Origin: Clostridium sp. OF09-36 | GTDB taxonomy: Bacteria; Bacillota; Clostridia; Lachnospirales; Lachnospiraceae | Direction: 5' to 3' | NCBI RefSeq assembly: GCF_003481985.1 | Contig: NZ_QUMD01000004.1 | Coordinates: 124,001-188,000, forward strand | DNA length: 64,000 bases | In this document: one piece after another, positions 26,205 through 34,164 of the stretch | Position numbering within the stretch: the stretch's first letter is position 1 | How the letters are laid out: each line of letters begins with the position of its first letter | Translations under genes and position numbers: made by a program | Notes under the pieces: model-generated | What the model was told of the DNA's origin: nothing | Databases searched by the model: none | Seen by the model: only the letters and a program-made list of their open reading frames with translations

Positions 26205-26876
26205 ATGAGTGGAAAGCCATCTTTGAAGGCCGAGATTTATGAAGCTGTTTTGAGTGATATCATTCAGGGAATTTACAAACAGAACGAAATTATTACGGAG
26301 AAGCAGCTGATTGCCAAGTACGGAGTGAGCAAATCTCCGATTCGGGATGCCCTGATCGAACTTTGTAAAGAGGGAGTTCTGATCAGCCATCCGCGCTACG
26401 GCTACGAGGTGGTACGGATCAATGAGAAGGAGATCCTCGATGTCGTGGATTTCCGAATTTTGATCGAAACCGGTTGCTTCCGGGTTTATGCTCCGACGTT
26501 TACCCCGGAAGATATTGCGGAACTGAAGGAGTTCACCATGAAGGAATGCTGGTGGAATGGGACAGATGAGCTTCCGGCATTGAAGCACTGGGAAAACAAC
26601 ATGAAGTTCCACCTGAAGCTCATTTCCTACAGCGGCAACGATTACTGTTACCATATGGTGGAGAGCAGTACCGGATTTCTGACTCGTGCATATGCACAGC
26701 GTTTCTGGGACCAGCGGGATAACCGGTCCTGGAATGTGGATGTCGAAGGCCATCTTTGCATTATCCGGTGCATGGAGGAAGGCAGATTTGACCAGGCAGA
26801 GCAGGCTTTAAAAAAGGATATTGCATCCTTTCTGGACATCATCTGTCCAAATTACGCGAGAACTTTTAATTTGTAG
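26205..26876 (+). CDS. GntR family regulator with FCD domain
   Basis: 223 residues. N-terminal winged helix (residues about 8-75: ITEKQLIAKYGVSKSPIRDALIEL) followed by an all-helical FCD domain, in which His residues and an Asp usually hold a metal and an acid ligand. It is 19 bases after the peptidase gene and likely controls this operon. The palindromes at 16626 and 19140 are candidate operators. Ligand unknown. Confidence 0.85.
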   Translation: MSGKPSLKAEIYEAVLSDIIQGIYKQNEIITEKQLIAKYGVSKSPIRDALIELCKEGVLISHPRYGYEVVRINEKEILDVVDFRILIETGCFRVYAPTFTPEDIAELKEFTMKECWWNGTDELPALKHWENNMKFHLKLISYSGNDYCYHMVESSTGFLTRAYAQRFWDQRDNRSWNVDVEGHLCIIRCMEEGRFDQAEQALKKDIASFLDIICPNYARTFNL

Positions 26877-26881
26877 TAAAT

Positions 26882-27014
26882 GGTAACTGTTCAGTAGGTC
26901 TGCGCATTCACTGCGCTGACCGTACGAAAACATGGGCTTGCAGGCAAAAATCCTATTGCCGAAGGCAATTTTCAATGGATTTTTGCTCGTAACTGTGAGG
27001 GTACTGAACAGTTA
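26882..27014. repeat. Inverted-repeat-bounded element, MITE-like
   Basis: GTAACTGTTCAGTA at 26882 and TACTGAACAGTTAC at the other end (about 27001-27014) are perfect 14-base inverted repeats bounding about 130 bases. Inside is a pairing of AAAAATCC and GGATTTTT. No coding frame is present. It could be a small non-autonomous mobile element or one long RNA hairpin. I see no second copy in this window. Confidence 0.5.
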
Positions 27015-27034
27015 CAGTAAATGGAGAAAAGAGA

Positions 27035-27090
27035 GAGGCTGTCATGAAATGGAAACGTACCAGATTCCATTTTGCGGCAGCCTCTTTTGT
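27035..27090 (+). terminator. Intrinsic terminator after the opp operon
   Basis: GAGGCTG near 27035 pairs with CAGCCTC at 27078-27084, with a long, nearly paired stem (AAATGGAA/TTCCATTTT) inside, followed by TTTTG. It is the best end point for the opp-peptidase-regulator transcript. Confidence 0.8.
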
Positions 27091-27170
27091 CAGTCATCTT
27101 TTCTCTTTTTCTTTTGGAAAAGAAGGCGTATAATGAAAGGCAGTATTTGAAAGAATGGAGGAGACAGAGA

Positions 27171-27746
27171 ATGGGGAACGGATTGTCTGACAGAAAGGCA
27201 GAGACACAGGAACTGATGCAGATTCGGCAGGAGGCTTATGAGGCAGCCTCACAGCTTCTTACGGCAGCGCATCCGAAGAAAGGAAGCATTCTGGTGGTGG
27301 GATGTTCTACCAGCGAAGTTGCCGGTGAGCGGATCGGAAGCTTCTCCAGTCCGGAACTGGGTCAGGCACTTTTTGACGGTATATACCAGGCAGCTAAGGA
27401 AGCGGAGGTATTTCTGGCTGCCCAGTGCTGTGAGCATCTGAACCGGGCACTGATCCTGGAAGAGGAAGCAGCAGAACGTTATGGCTATGAGCAGGTCAAT
27501 GTGGTTCCGCAGCCGAAGGCCGGAGGTTCTTTTGCGACAGCTGCGTATCACAGCTTTACGCATCCGGCAGCAGTGGAGCATATCCGGGCAGCAGCCGGAA
27601 TGGATATCGGCATGCATTTACAAGAAGTGGCGGTTCCGGTACGGATTGAGCGGCGTCAGATCGGAGCAGCCCGGGTGATCTGTGCCAGAACAAGACTGAA
27701 GTTCACCGGTGGTGCAAGAGCCGTATACGACGAAAATCTGTTATAA
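27171..27746 (+). CDS. UPF0340 (TIGR01440, YwlG-like) family protein
   Basis: 191 residues, length typical of the family. Conserved segments: SILVVGCSTSEVAGERIGSF near residues 38-58, CCEHLNRALILEEEAAERYG near 90-110 and DIGMHLQEVAVPVR near 145. Function is not established for this family. ATG 27171 follows GGAGGAG; the longer open frame upstream overlaps the terminator and is rejected. Confidence 0.88.
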   Translation: MGNGLSDRKAETQELMQIRQEAYEAASQLLTAAHPKKGSILVVGCSTSEVAGERIGSFSSPELGQALFDGIYQAAKEAEVFLAAQCCEHLNRALILEEEAAERYGYEQVNVVPQPKAGGSFATAAYHSFTHPAAVEHIRAAAGMDIGMHLQEVAVPVRIERRQIGAARVICARTRLKFTGGARAVYDENLL

Positions 27747-27796
27747 GAAGAATTGCATCTATTGCAGATCAATGTGGATAACAGATGGATTTTTTC

Positions 27797-27825
27797 TTGA
27801 CGCTGTGTATAATTTCGCTTAAAAT
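27797..27825 (+). promoter_or_regulatory. Promoter of the ecf-truA operon
   Basis: TTGACG (27797-27802) and TAAAAT (27820-27825) with a 17-base spacer, about 50 bases upstream of the ecfA1 ATG. A TGTGGATAA sequence, a DnaA-box match, lies just upstream at about 27773. Confidence 0.65.
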
Positions 27826-27875
27826 GAAACAACGACAATGTATACAGAGATACACAGGAAAGGAAGCATTTGTTT

Positions 27876-28750
27876 ATGGGTATCATAAAAGCTTCAAAAT
27901 TAATATATGATTATATCCGCCGGGATGAAGATGACCATGTGGAAGAAGTAAAGCGTGCGATCGATGATCTGACTCTGGACATTAACCAGGGAGATTTTGT
28001 GGCTATTCTGGGGCACAACGGCTCCGGAAAGTCTACCTTTGCCAAACAGGTGAACGGCATTCTGCTTCCGACAGACGGCACTGTCTGGATTTCCGGCATG
28101 AATACAGCGGACGATGCTCATATCTGGATATCCGAAAGACTGCAGGCATGGTATTCCAGAACCCGGATAACCAGATCATTGGCAACATTGTGGAAGAGGA
28201 TGTGGGATTTGGACCGGAGAATCTGGGAGTGCCGACCGACGAGATCTGGCGCAGGGTAGACCAGAGCCTGGAGGCAGTCGGCATGACTGCGTACCGTTTA
28301 AAATCACCAAACAAACTGTCCGGCGGTCAGAAGCAGCGTGTGGCTATTGCCGGTGTCATGGCTATGCGTCCGCAGTGCATCATCCTGGATGAGCCGACTG
28401 CCATGCTGGATCCGAATGGTCGCAGGGAAGTCATCGCGACCCTTCATGAGCTGAACCGTCAGGAGAAGATCACGGTTCTTCTGATTACACATTATATGGA
28501 AGAAGTCATTGATGCGGACCGTGTTATTGTTATGGATGACGGAAAGCTAGTGATGGACGGAACACCGCGGGAAATCTTTTCCAGGGTAAAGGAACTGAAG
28601 GAATATCGTCTGGATGTTCCGCAGGTGACGGAGCTTGCCTATGAGCTGAAGCAGGCAGGCGTAAACCTTCCGGATGGAATCCTGACGATGGATGAGCTGA
28701 TGGAGAAGCTTCTTCCCATTTTCCACGAAAAATTTCCAGAGGTAAAATAA
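27876..28750 (+). CDS. ecfA1: ECF transporter ATPase EcfA1 (one base missing)
   Basis: ATPase of the energy-coupling factor module for vitamin and micronutrient uptake; 291 residues with the frame restored. Walker A GHNGSGKSTFAKQ near residue 48; signature LSGGQKQRVAIAGVMAM and Walker B CIILDEPTAMLDP in the second half. The frame breaks near 28124, where restoring a G gives AHIWDIRKTAGMVFQNPDNQ, the standard Q-loop region. ATG 27876 follows AAAGGAAG. It heads the conserved ecfA1-ecfA2-ecfT-truA order. Confidence 0.9.
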
Positions 28751-28762
28751 AAGGAGGCATAT

Positions 28763-29623
28763 ATGTCGATCAGGGCAGAACATTTGAATCATATATATGG
28801 CGAAGGAACAGCCTTTGAGCAGTATGCCTTAAAGGATGTCAGCTTTGAGATCGAAGATGGACAGTTTATCGGGCTGATCGGTCATACCGGATCCGGAAAG
28901 TCCACGCTGATCCAGCATCTGAACGGGCTTTTGCGTGCCAGCAGCGGCGCAATCTATTATAATGGAGAAAATATCTACCAGGATGGCTATGACATGAAGG
29001 CTCTGCGCAGTAAGGTAGGGCTGGTATTCCAGTATCCGGAGCATCAGCTGTTTGAGGTGGATGTCTTTTCGGACGTATGCTTTGGTCCGAAGAATCAGGG
29101 TCTCTCAAAAGAAGAAGTAGAGGCCCGGGCCAGGGAAGCATTGATCCAGGTTGGACTTGATGAAAAACTCTGGCAGCAGTCACCGTTTGAATTATCCGGC
29201 GGTCAGAAGCGGAGAGTTGCCATTGCCGGGGTGCTGGCCATGCATCCGGAGGTACTGATCCTGGATGAGCCGACTGCAGGTCTGGATCCGAAGGGCCGTG
29301 ATGAGATCCTGGATGAAATTTCCGCATTGCATCGGGAACATCATATGACCATTGTGCTGGTATCTCACAGCATGGAGGATATTGCCCGCTATGCGGACCG
29401 GATCATGGTGATGAACCATGGTGAAAAGATATTTGACGCGCCGCCGAAGGAAGTGTTCCGCCATTACAGGGAGCTGGAGGCCATGGGACTGGCCGCCCCT
29501 CAGATCACCTACATTGTACATGGCTTAAAGGAGCATGGCGTGCCGATCGCAGACGATATTACCACAGTGACAGAGGCAAGGGATGCGATCCTGCATCTGC
29601 TCGGGAAGGATGAAAGACCATGA
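28763..29623 (+). CDS. ecfA2: ECF transporter ATPase EcfA2
   Basis: 286 residues. Walker A GHTGSGKSTLIQHLNGLL, signature LSGGQKRRVAIAGVLAM, Walker B VLILDEPTAGLDP. EcfA1 and EcfA2 form the heterodimeric motor that works with EcfT and interchangeable S-components. It overlaps ecfT by 4 bases (ATGA). Confidence 0.94.
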   Translation: MSIRAEHLNHIYGEGTAFEQYALKDVSFEIEDGQFIGLIGHTGSGKSTLIQHLNGLLRASSGAIYYNGENIYQDGYDMKALRSKVGLVFQYPEHQLFEVDVFSDVCFGPKNQGLSKEEVEARAREALIQVGLDEKLWQQSPFELSGGQKRRVAIAGVLAMHPEVLILDEPTAGLDPKGRDEILDEISALHREHHMTIVLVSHSMEDIARYADRIMVMNHGEKIFDAPPKEVFRHYRELEAMGLAAPQITYIVHGLKEHGVPIADDITTVTEARDAILHLLGKDERP

Positions 29624-30414
29624 TTCGCGATATTACATTAGGACAATACTATCCGGTGGATTCTGTGCTGCATCGCATGGATCCGAGGGCGAAGCTGTTT
29701 GGAACGCTGGTGTTCATTGTTTCTTTGTTTTTTGCAAACAGCATTGCCTGCTATGTGGCGGCCACTCTGTTTCTGGTCATGGCCATCCGCATGTCAAAGG
29801 TACCGTTTTCTTTCATGGTGCGAGGCTTAAAGGCAATTTTATTTTTACTTCTGATCAGTGTGAGCTTTAACCTGTTTCTGACGCCGGGAACACCGGTCGT
29901 TCAGTTTGGTATCTTTAAGATTACCCAGGAAGGCATCCGTACCGCAGGCTTTATGGCCCTGCGACTGATCTATCTGGTGATCGGTTCCTCAGTCATGACG
30001 CTGACAACCACGCCGAATGAACTGACGGATGGCCTGGAAAAGAGCCTGGGTTTCTTAAATAAGGCAGGTGTGCCGGTACATGAGGTATCCATGATGATGT
30101 CCATTGCACTGCGGTTCATCCCGATTCTGGTAGAAGAGACCGACAAGATCATGAAGGCGCAGATGGCAAGAGGCGCTGATTTTGAGAGCGGAAACCTGCT
30201 CCAGAAGGCAAAGAGCATGGTGCCGCTTCTGGTGCCGCTGTTTATCTCTGCGTTCCGCCGTGCAACGGACCTTGCCATGGCTATGGAGGCACGCTGTTAT
30301 CATGGCGGCGAGGGCCGTACCAAGATGAAACCGCTCAAATACGCCAAGCGTGATCATGTGGGATATCTGGTGTATGTGATCTACCTGATGATCGTGATCC
30401 TGCTTCGTGCGTAG
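29620..30414 (+). CDS. ecfT: ECF transporter transmembrane protein EcfT
   Basis: 264 residues, several membrane segments, starting with GQYYPVDSVLHRMDPRAKL, the family signature. The Ala-Arg-Gly coupling motif is present in MKAQMARGADFE; a second coupling helix reads AMEARCYHGGEGRT. EcfT joins the ATPases to S-components. No S-component gene lies in the window. Confidence 0.94.
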   Translation: MIRDITLGQYYPVDSVLHRMDPRAKLFGTLVFIVSLFFANSIACYVAATLFLVMAIRMSKVPFSFMVRGLKAILFLLLISVSFNLFLTPGTPVVQFGIFKITQEGIRTAGFMALRLIYLVIGSSVMTLTTTPNELTDGLEKSLGFLNKAGVPVHEVSMMMSIALRFIPILVEETDKIMKAQMARGADFESGNLLQKAKSMVPLLVPLFISAFRRATDLAMAMEARCYHGGEGRTKMKPLKYAKRDHVGYLVYVIYLMIVILLRA

Positions 30415-30439
30415 GATGATAAAATAAAATGTAACTGTA

Positions 30440-30477
30440 AATTGCTTCCTGTCATGATGACCGGGAAGCAATTTTTG
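30440..30477 (+). terminator. Terminator between ecfT and truA
   Basis: AATTGCTTCC pairs with GGAAGCAATT across a 13-base loop and is followed by TTTTTG. It would separate ecfT from truA, though partial readthrough is possible. Confidence 0.75.
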
Positions 30478-30564
30478 ACTTGCGCATCCGGCAGGAAAAT
30501 TTGCCAGGCAGATTTTCGCATATCATGAAATCTTAGGCCGGGATGCTTTGGGAGGATAACATTG

Positions 30565-31717
30565 ATGAAACGAGTGAGAATGGTGGTAGCCTATGACGGG
30601 ACTGCCTACCGCGGCTGGCAGCTTCAGCCAAACGGCATCACCATAGAAGAAGTGCTGAACCGGGAACTGACTGCTCTTTTAAAAGAATCCATTTCTGTTA
30701 TCGGCGCAAGCGTACGGATTCCGGCGTACATGCCCGTGGAAATGTGGCGGTTTTTGATACGGAAAACCGCATGCCGGCCGATAAGATCTGTTTTGCCTTA
30801 AACCAGCGTTTGCCGGAGGATATTCGGGTGCAGCGTTCGGAAGAGGTCCCGGCGGACTGGCATCCCAGAAAGGCTAACTGTATCAAAACCTACGAATATA
30901 AGGTACTGAATCGGAAGATTTCCATGCCGTTGGAGCGTCTGTATGCCCATTTCTGCTATTTTAACCTGGATCTTGACAAAATGAGAGAGGCAGCAGCATA
31001 TCTGGTGGGAGAGCATGATTTTAAGAGCTTCTGCACTGTACGGACCCAGGCGGAGGAGACCGTGCGGACCATCTACAGTCTTGATATCACAAAGCAGGAT
31101 GACATGATCACCATTCGCATCAGCGGAAGCGGTTTTCTCTATAATATGGTGCGCATCATTGCGGGAACCCTTCTGGAAGTTGGCATGGGCGCGTACCCGC
31201 CGGAGCACATGGAAGAAATTCTGGATGCAAGAGATCGCCAGGCAGCAGGACGCACGGCACCGGCGAGAGGACTGACCCTGGTCAGCATGGAATATCAGAA
31301 AGAACTGCCGGACTGGCATCACCGGGAGAACAAATACTGGAAGTATGATATTCTGCAGTCCCATATAAAAGATGAGAAGACAGCCTTTTTCGTGCTCACC
31401 CGCTGCGTGGAGGAAGAACTGGATGGAATCCTCCGGAGAAATATCCATCATGCGTTCCAGAATGGGGCTGAGAAGGTTTATGTGACTGATCTGGAAAAAC
31501 GGACCGGTTAAAGGCCGGGGATGTTCATGGGCGTTATGTGCTGGAAGAGACAGAACAGAAGGCTGAAGACCCGTTCACACCAGAAGAGGCAGATGCGCTG
31601 CGGAAATTGGTTCGGAACAGCGGGGAACGTCCAGATTGTGCGAAATGTGCAAAGCCTCTGGAAATAGAGCACAGGAAGAAGAAACATCAGCAAAGGAAAC
31701 TGCTCTGCGGTGGGTAA
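30565..31717 (+). CDS. truA: tRNA pseudouridine synthase A, probably with C-terminal extension (one or two bases missing)
   Basis: TruA makes pseudouridine at positions 38-40 of tRNA anticodon arms. The N-terminus KRVRMVVAYDGTAYRGWQLQ is diagnostic. The frame breaks near 30710; restoring one C gives GASRTDSGVHARGNVAVF, which contains the catalytic Asp. The synthase domain ends near residue 248 (GLTLVSMEYQ). An extension follows (KYWKYDILQSHIKDEKTAFFV). In the raw sequence it stops at 31511, but one more A in the run at 31495-31499 would continue it through a CAKCAKP cysteine pair to 31717 (384 residues). Whether the tail is a fusion or a separate gene is open. Confidence 0.72.
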
Positions 31718-31805
31718 CTGCCCTTCCGCTTGTGGATAACACACCGCAAAATTGAAAAAACTGTGGAAAACCCTTCAAAATCACGTAAAATCAAGGAAAA
31801 AGCGC

Positions 31806-31834
31806 TTGACATGAAACAGTGGATATAATATAAT
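31806..31834 (+). promoter_or_regulatory. Promoter of the rplM-rpsI operon
   Basis: TTGACA (31806-31811) and TATAAT (31829-31834) with a 17-base spacer: a consensus sigma-A promoter. The mRNA leader would be about 120 bases. Confidence 0.88.
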
Positions 31835-31839
31835 ATACA

Positions 31840-31935
31840 ACTGTGACGTTAGGTGGAAATGCTTAGGCCAAAGCCCCGGAATAGGCATTTTACTATACAT
31901 TTCAAAACAATTGCGGTAAGTGACCGTTAGGAACA
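31840..31935 (+). ncRNA. Candidate L13 ribosomal protein leader
   Basis: The leader before rplM contains AAATGC/GCATTT pairing (about 31858-31892) around GGCCAAAGCCCC, and two near-identical segments, GTGACGTTAGG (31843) and GTGACCGTTAGG (31920), that bracket it. Firmicute rplM genes are known to carry an autoregulatory L13 leader at this position. The match here is by position and presence of structure, not by a recognised consensus. Confidence 0.4.
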
Positions 31936-31959
31936 GATAGTTTAACAGGAGGTTAACCA

Positions 31960-32394
31960 ATGAAGAGTTTTATGGCTAGTCCAGCGACGATTGAGAGAAA
32001 ATGGTATGTAGTAGATGCTGCCGGATGTACTTTAGGACGTTTGGCTTCAGAAGTAGCAAAAGTATTAAGAGGTAAAAATAAACCGATCTACACCCCGCAC
32101 ATCGACTGCGGCGATTATGTGATCGTTGTTAATGCAGATCAGATCAAAGTAACCGGTAAGAAGTTAGATCAGAAGATCTACTATCATCACTCTGATTACG
32201 TAGGTGGTATGAAAGAGACTACTCTGCGTGAGATGATGGCTAAGAAGCCGGAGCGTGTGATCGAGCTTGCTGTTAAGGGTATGCTTCCGAAGGGACCTTT
32301 AGGAAGAAGCATGATGACCAAGCTTCATGTATATGCAGGACCGGATCATGAGCAGGCAGCTCAGAAGCCGGAAGCTCTGGAAATCAAATTCTAA
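31960..32394 (+). CDS. rplM: 50S ribosomal protein L13
   Basis: 144 residues; ERKWYVVDAAGCTLGRLAS near the start and MLPKGPLGRSMMTKLHVYAGPDHEQAAQKP near the end are family signatures. AGGAGG precedes the ATG. L13 is an early 50S assembly protein. It forms a two-gene operon with rpsI. Confidence 0.97.
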   Translation: MKSFMASPATIERKWYVVDAAGCTLGRLASEVAKVLRGKNKPIYTPHIDCGDYVIVVNADQIKVTGKKLDQKIYYHHSDYVGGMKETTLREMMAKKPERVIELAVKGMLPKGPLGRSMMTKLHVYAGPDHEQAAQKPEALEIKF

Positions 32395-32422
32395 GGAAAG
32401 GTACTGAAAGGAGGAAGTTATC

Positions 32423-32812
32423 ATGGCAAATAAATATTACGGAACAGGTAGAAGAAAAAAATCTATCGCAAGAGTATATCTGGTACCAGGTACCGGTAAA
32501 ATCACCATCAACAAGAGAGACATCGACGAGTATCTTGGTCTTGAGACCTTAAAGGTAGTTGTTCGTCAGCCGTTAGTAGCAACCGAGACCGTTGACAAGT
32601 TCGACGTTCTGGTTAACGTTCGCGGCGGCGGCTTCACCGGCCAGGCTGGTGCAATCCGTCACGGTATCTCCAGAGCACTGCTTCAGGCAGACGCTGATTT
32701 CAGACCGGTTCTGAAAAAAGCAGGCTTCCTGACCAGAGATCCGCGTATGAAAGAGAGAAAGAAATACGGTCTCAAAGCAGCACGTCGTGCTCCGCAGTTC
32801 AGCAAGCGATAA
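32423..32812 (+). CDS. rpsI: 30S ribosomal protein S9
   Basis: 129 residues; begins YYGTGRRKKSIARVYLVPG and ends KYGLKAARRAPQFSKR, the C-terminal tail that reaches the P-site tRNA. AAAGGAGG lies upstream. Standard partner of rplM. Confidence 0.97.
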   Translation: MANKYYGTGRRKKSIARVYLVPGTGKITINKRDIDEYLGLETLKVVVRQPLVATETVDKFDVLVNVRGGGFTGQAGAIRHGISRALLQADADFRPVLKKAGFLTRDPRMKERKKYGLKAARRAPQFSKR

Positions 32813-32832
32813 TCTACAGTTTAATAATGCTA

Positions 32833-32869
32833 AAAAAGCCCGGAAATACGCCATTTTCCGGGCTTTTTC
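32833..32869 (+). terminator. Terminator of rplM-rpsI
   Basis: AAAAAGCCCGGAAA pairs with TTTCCGGGCTTTTT: 9 or more GC-rich pairs with a T run. It marks the end of the conserved housekeeping block and the start of the acquired island. Confidence 0.9.
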
Positions 32870-32942
32870 TATACCCAAAATTCTGTCTGGACTGTTCGGT
32901 TTTGATGGAATTTGAACGGAAATTTATGGGTTTATAGTGGTC

Positions 32943-33000
32943 AAATTACTGGTGGACAAGCCCATTTTGACATCTTATGGGTTAAATTACTGGTGGACAA
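32943..33000. repeat. 17-base direct repeat pair at the island edge
   Basis: AAATTACTGGTGGACAA occurs at 32943-32959 and again at 32984-33000. The stretch from 32870 to 33060 has no gene. Such duplications at the edge of acquired DNA are often remnants of integration or excision, but no integrase is present here. Confidence 0.5.
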
Positions 33001-33060
33001 TAGGAGCAAATGAAGTCCAATTTTGCCGTCAACGGACGAACACATACTTGACTGATTTAC

Positions 33061-33115
33061 ATAGAGCCTTGGCTCATTCTTTGAAAACGAGAATGGGTTG
33101 AGGCTCTATTTTTTT
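33061..33115 (+). terminator. Terminator in the island margin
   Basis: AGAGCCT pairs with AGGCTCT, with CATTCT/AGAATG inside, followed by T7. The gene it once served appears to be gone, since nothing coding remains just upstream. Confidence 0.75.
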
Positions 33116-33120
33116 CGCCC

Positions 33121-33345
33121 GAAATCCGGCGAGACAAATTTGAGCAGGAGGCGGGCAAGACCTTCTTCTGTGCAAGCGATGTGGCGAAAGCGTTGGGGTA
33201 TGTGAATCCCTACGCCGCAGTGAAGCGCCATTGCAGAGGTCCCCTAACGAAACGCGAGGGGGTCGTTCAGAAGGTGAATCAGTATGGAAATGCAGGTATG
33301 GAACAATGCGGTGTTCTCCCGGAATTCAAAGAGATTGCTATTTTT
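33121..33345 (+). pseudogene. Remnant of a phage antirepressor (BRO-N domain)
   Basis: In one frame the sequence reads GKTFFCASDVAKALGYVNPY and then AAVKRHCRG and TKREGVVQKVNQYG, the hallmark of the BRO-N domain of phage antirepressors. There is no start codon and the frame runs into unrelated sequence after about 33300; the C-terminal domain is missing. It shows that a prophage or related element once occupied this site. Confidence 0.75.
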
Positions 33346-33367
33346 ATGCAACTATTTCTTGTTGCTC

Positions 33368-33416
33368 TTGACAAAATAATTTTTAGAGATTATAACTATA
33401 ACAGCGTTATATATCA
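33368..33416 (+). promoter_or_regulatory. Promoter and operator of the tetR-like gene
   Basis: TTGACA (33368-33373) and TATAAC (33391-33396) have a 17-base spacer. A perfect palindrome TATAAC-AGC-GTTATA (33397-33411) sits just after the -10 box and is partly repeated at once (ATATCAGTGTTATAT). This is the usual place for a TetR protein to repress its own gene and the operon behind it. Confidence 0.65.
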
Positions 33417-33430
33417 GTGTTATATAGGAG

Positions 33431-34054
33431 GTGTGCAAAATAAACGGAAATGGAACGACTTTAGAAAATATCCAACGGGCAGCGAAAGCAGAATTTTTAG
33501 AAAAAGGATATAAAGACGCTTCCCTGCGGAATATTGTGAAATCCGTGGGAATGACTACCGGAGCCTTTTACGGATATTACAAAAGCAAAGAAGAACTTTT
33601 TGAAGCCATCGTTGGTGAACATTATGAATATATTCGTAACCGTTTTATAAAGGCACAGCAGGAGTTCGCCGAACTACCAGCTGCCCAGCAGCCGGAAGTC
33701 ATGAGTGATATTTCGGGAATCTGCATGTACGATATTCTCTATTATGCGTACGAACATTTAGAGGAATGTAAACTGATCCTCTGCTGTTCGGAAGGGACAA
33801 AATTTGCCGGGCTAATTGATGAAATGGTGGAGATTGAGATAGATGGGACGCATGCCTATCAGGATGTCTTAAGAAAGCTTGGACGGCCCTCTCCGCATAT
33901 CGATCCTTCGCTGGAGCATATTCTGATCACCGGAATGTTTCATACTTTTTTTGAATTGATCATCCACGAAATGCCGATCAAAGATGCCGAAAACTACGTC
34001 AGAGAAATGCGCGCCTTTTATACAGCGGGATGGATGAAAATTATGGGGCAGTAA
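33431..34054 (+). CDS. TetR/AcrR family transcriptional regulator
   Basis: 207 residues. N-terminal helix-turn-helix near residues 15-60 (FLEKGYKDASLRNIVKSVGMTTGAFYGYYKSKEELF). The ligand-binding half is not specific. The start is uncertain: GTG 33431 is the only in-frame start codon near the HTH, but AGGAG abuts it, leaving no spacer. It probably represses itself and the downstream ABC/methyltransferase genes, from which it is separated by 110 bases. Confidence 0.8.
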   Translation: MCKINGNGTTLENIQRAAKAEFLEKGYKDASLRNIVKSVGMTTGAFYGYYKSKEELFEAIVGEHYEYIRNRFIKAQQEFAELPAAQQPEVMSDISGICMYDILYYAYEHLEECKLILCCSEGTKFAGLIDEMVEIEIDGTHAYQDVLRKLGRPSPHIDPSLEHILITGMFHTFFELIIHEMPIKDAENYVREMRAFYTAGWMKIMGQ

Positions 34055-34164
34055 TGCCTTATAATTTTTGTTTGTAAGTTAGCTGTAACTAACCTAAATT
34101 TGGATATTGTAAGAACATAGACGTGTTCTCTTTATCATAAACACAAAGAAAAGGAGGAATTTTT

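Noticed and set aside
33411..33426. ATATCAGTGTTATAT upstream of the TetR gene as a third GntR operator
   Set aside because: It resembles the opp/UroD palindromes in its TATCAGT core, but it is better explained as a partial copy of the adjacent TetR palindrome TATAACAGCGTTATA.
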